DNA of 13,503 bases. Source: Oscillospiraceae bacterium (lineage in GTDB: Bacteria > Bacillota > Clostridia > Oscillospirales > Ruminococcaceae). Shown one piece after another: positions 12,610 through 13,503 of this stretch. The number at the start of each line of letters is the position of its first letter. Positions within the stretch are counted from its first letter, which is position 1. The stretch lies in assembly GCA_019413245.1 (NCBI GenBank), contig DXNX01000053.1, positions 1,948 through 15,450 of the forward strand. The letters are read 5' to 3'. Made by a program: the position numbers and the translations under genes. The notes below the pieces were generated by a model. The model did no database searches and had not been told where the DNA came from. It saw only the letters and a list, made by a program, of their open reading frames with translations.

Positions 12610-13503
12610 TTACTGTTCGTGATGGGTGCCCTTGGGGTCGCCCCACAGCACTTCGCTGTCGCCCTCGTAGGGGGTGTGGCGCAGCTTCCAGATACCGTCC
12701 TCATACTTCCAGATATGGGGCGAACGGAAGCGGTCGGCCAGATGCATGAAGTAGTCGCGGTCCATGCGGGGCTGCTCAAACAGCTGGCTGGCCCAGGGGA
12801 AGTGCTTCTTGTCGATGGACAGGTACTTGAAGATTTCCTTCTCGAAGCGGTCGGGATATTCGCCGTCGAACTTCTTGCACAGGGCCTTGCCCTCGTCCAG
12901 GGTGATCTCGCCGTTGCGGATCTCCTGGGCGGCATCGTAGGTGGTGCGGCCGATGCCGTACTTGATGTAGGTGGTGTAGTAGAAGAAATCGTCGATCTTG
13001 TCGTCGATGGAATTGTACTTGGAGTAGGTGCCCTGGGTGCGTTCCGGGGCGGGACGGAAACCGCCGTGCTCCACGCTGTAATAGTAGGCGCCCTGCGGAT
13101 GCCACTTTTCGTAGTAGCCCAGATACCGCACCTGGACGTGGTTCTTCTCCAGGTTGGAGGTCTCGGAAGGCAGATAGATGGCCAGGTCGGCCTTGTCGAT
13201 CTTGTAGTCCTCTTCCAGCTGGCGCAGGCTCACGCCGCCCAGATAGATGTGGTCATAGTCATTGACGGCGAAGAAGTGCTCATCCCGCAGGGCGGAGTTG
13301 TTGTCCGCGATGGGGTTGCCGAACTCGGCCTCATTTTCGCCATAGAAAACCAGAGGAATACCGAACTTGGCCGCCATCTTGGGGGCCAGCTGCTTCTGGC
13401 CCAGGATGAAGGGCTGGAAGGGATGGAACAGATTCTCGGTGGCAAGGCGGGTGAGCAGACGGTGGGTCATGCCGTTGGGGGTGCACAGGTAGTTGTCAAA
13501 CCC
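12610..13503 (-). CDS. N-acetyl sugar amidotransferase (WbuX/PseA family), 5' end cut by window edge
   Basis: The last 297 residues are visible and the frame is open to base 13503, so the Met at 13470 is internal and not the start. The visible part begins GFDNYLCTPNGMTHRLL and contains VFYGENEAEFGNP, YLGYYEKWHPQ, TYSKYNSIDDKIDDFFYYTTYIKYGIGRTTYDAAQEIRNG in segments, and GEYPDRFEKEIFKYL, all characteristic of the PP-loop ATPase family that converts an N-acetylated sugar to its acetamidino derivative with ammonia from a HisH/HisF pair. Known members act in pseudaminic and related acid pathways and in some O-antigens. The PP-loop (SGGKDS type) and the N-terminal cysteine-rich segment should lie off the edge. 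The HisF- and HisH-like partners follow at once, which strengthens the call. Confidence 0.88.
   Translation of the reverse strand, partial: GFDNYLCTPNGMTHRLLTRLATENLFHPFQPFILGQKQLAPKMAAKFGIPLVFYGENEAEFGNPIADNNSALRDEHFFAVNDYDHIYLGGVSLRQLEEDYKIDKADLAIYLPSETSNLEKNHVQVRYLGYYEKWHPQGAYYYSVEHGGFRPAPERTQGTYSKYNSIDDKIDDFFYYTTYIKYGIGRTTYDAAQEIRNGEITLDEGKALCKKFDGEYPDRFEKEIFKYLSIDKKHFPWASQLFEQPRMDRDYFMHLADRFRSPHIWKYEDGIWKLRHTPYEGDSEVLWGDPKGTHHEQ

Overview
All thirteen genes recognised in this 13.5 kb window lie on the minus strand, so transcription runs from the right edge to the left. GC content is high (about 60 % by eye). Shine-Dalgarno (SD) sequences are strong and neighbouring genes often overlap by 4 nt. 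The left end carries the order FAD flavoprotein, cmk, plsC, then an IspH fused to ribosomal protein S1. Together these point to a GC-rich gut-type clostridium, probably Oscillospiraceae (Faecalibacterium, Subdoligranulum or Gemmiger-like). The family assignment is an inference from gene order and protein sequence. No tRNA, rRNA, IS element, phage gene or CRISPR array was seen.

Right end (13503 to 11168): the C-terminal part of an N-acetyl sugar amidotransferase (WbuX/PseA family) is followed by a HisF-like and a HisH-like protein. This trio is known from surface polysaccharide clusters, where HisH releases ammonia from glutamine, HisF channels it, and the amidotransferase turns an N-acetyl group on a sugar into an acetamidino group. 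It is not read here as histidine biosynthesis, and the HisF homologue has lost a catalytic aspartate.

Middle (11167 to 10300): a single P-loop NTPase gene has its own promoter (TTCACA, 17 bp, TATAAT), a TTG start and a strong intrinsic terminator.

Centre (10248 to 3824): a new promoter (TTGCTT, 17 bp, TATAAT) starts a run of six genes. They encode an NAD-dependent epimerase/dehydratase, a TIM-barrel sugar phosphate isomerase/epimerase, a soluble DPM1-like glycosyltransferase, a FAD oxidoreductase with a four-cysteine insert, a membrane-anchored GT2 glycosyltransferase and a GT-C type membrane glycosyltransferase. The likely logic is to make and modify a sugar in the cytoplasm, load it on a polyprenyl phosphate carrier, and transfer it outside the membrane. 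The sugar and the acceptor cannot be read from the sequence.

Left end (3837 to 1): with no visible terminator, and starting with a 14-nt gene overlap, the same run continues into a BaiN/RdsA-family flavoprotein, cytidylate kinase, PlsC acyltransferase and IspH-S1, which runs off the left edge. Surface glycan assembly therefore appears transcriptionally joined to phospholipid, isoprenoid (carrier lipid precursor), CDP-precursor and translation functions. Inside the ispH part lie a candidate extended -10 promoter and, at the start of the S1 part, an SD plus ATG. S1 could therefore also be made on its own.
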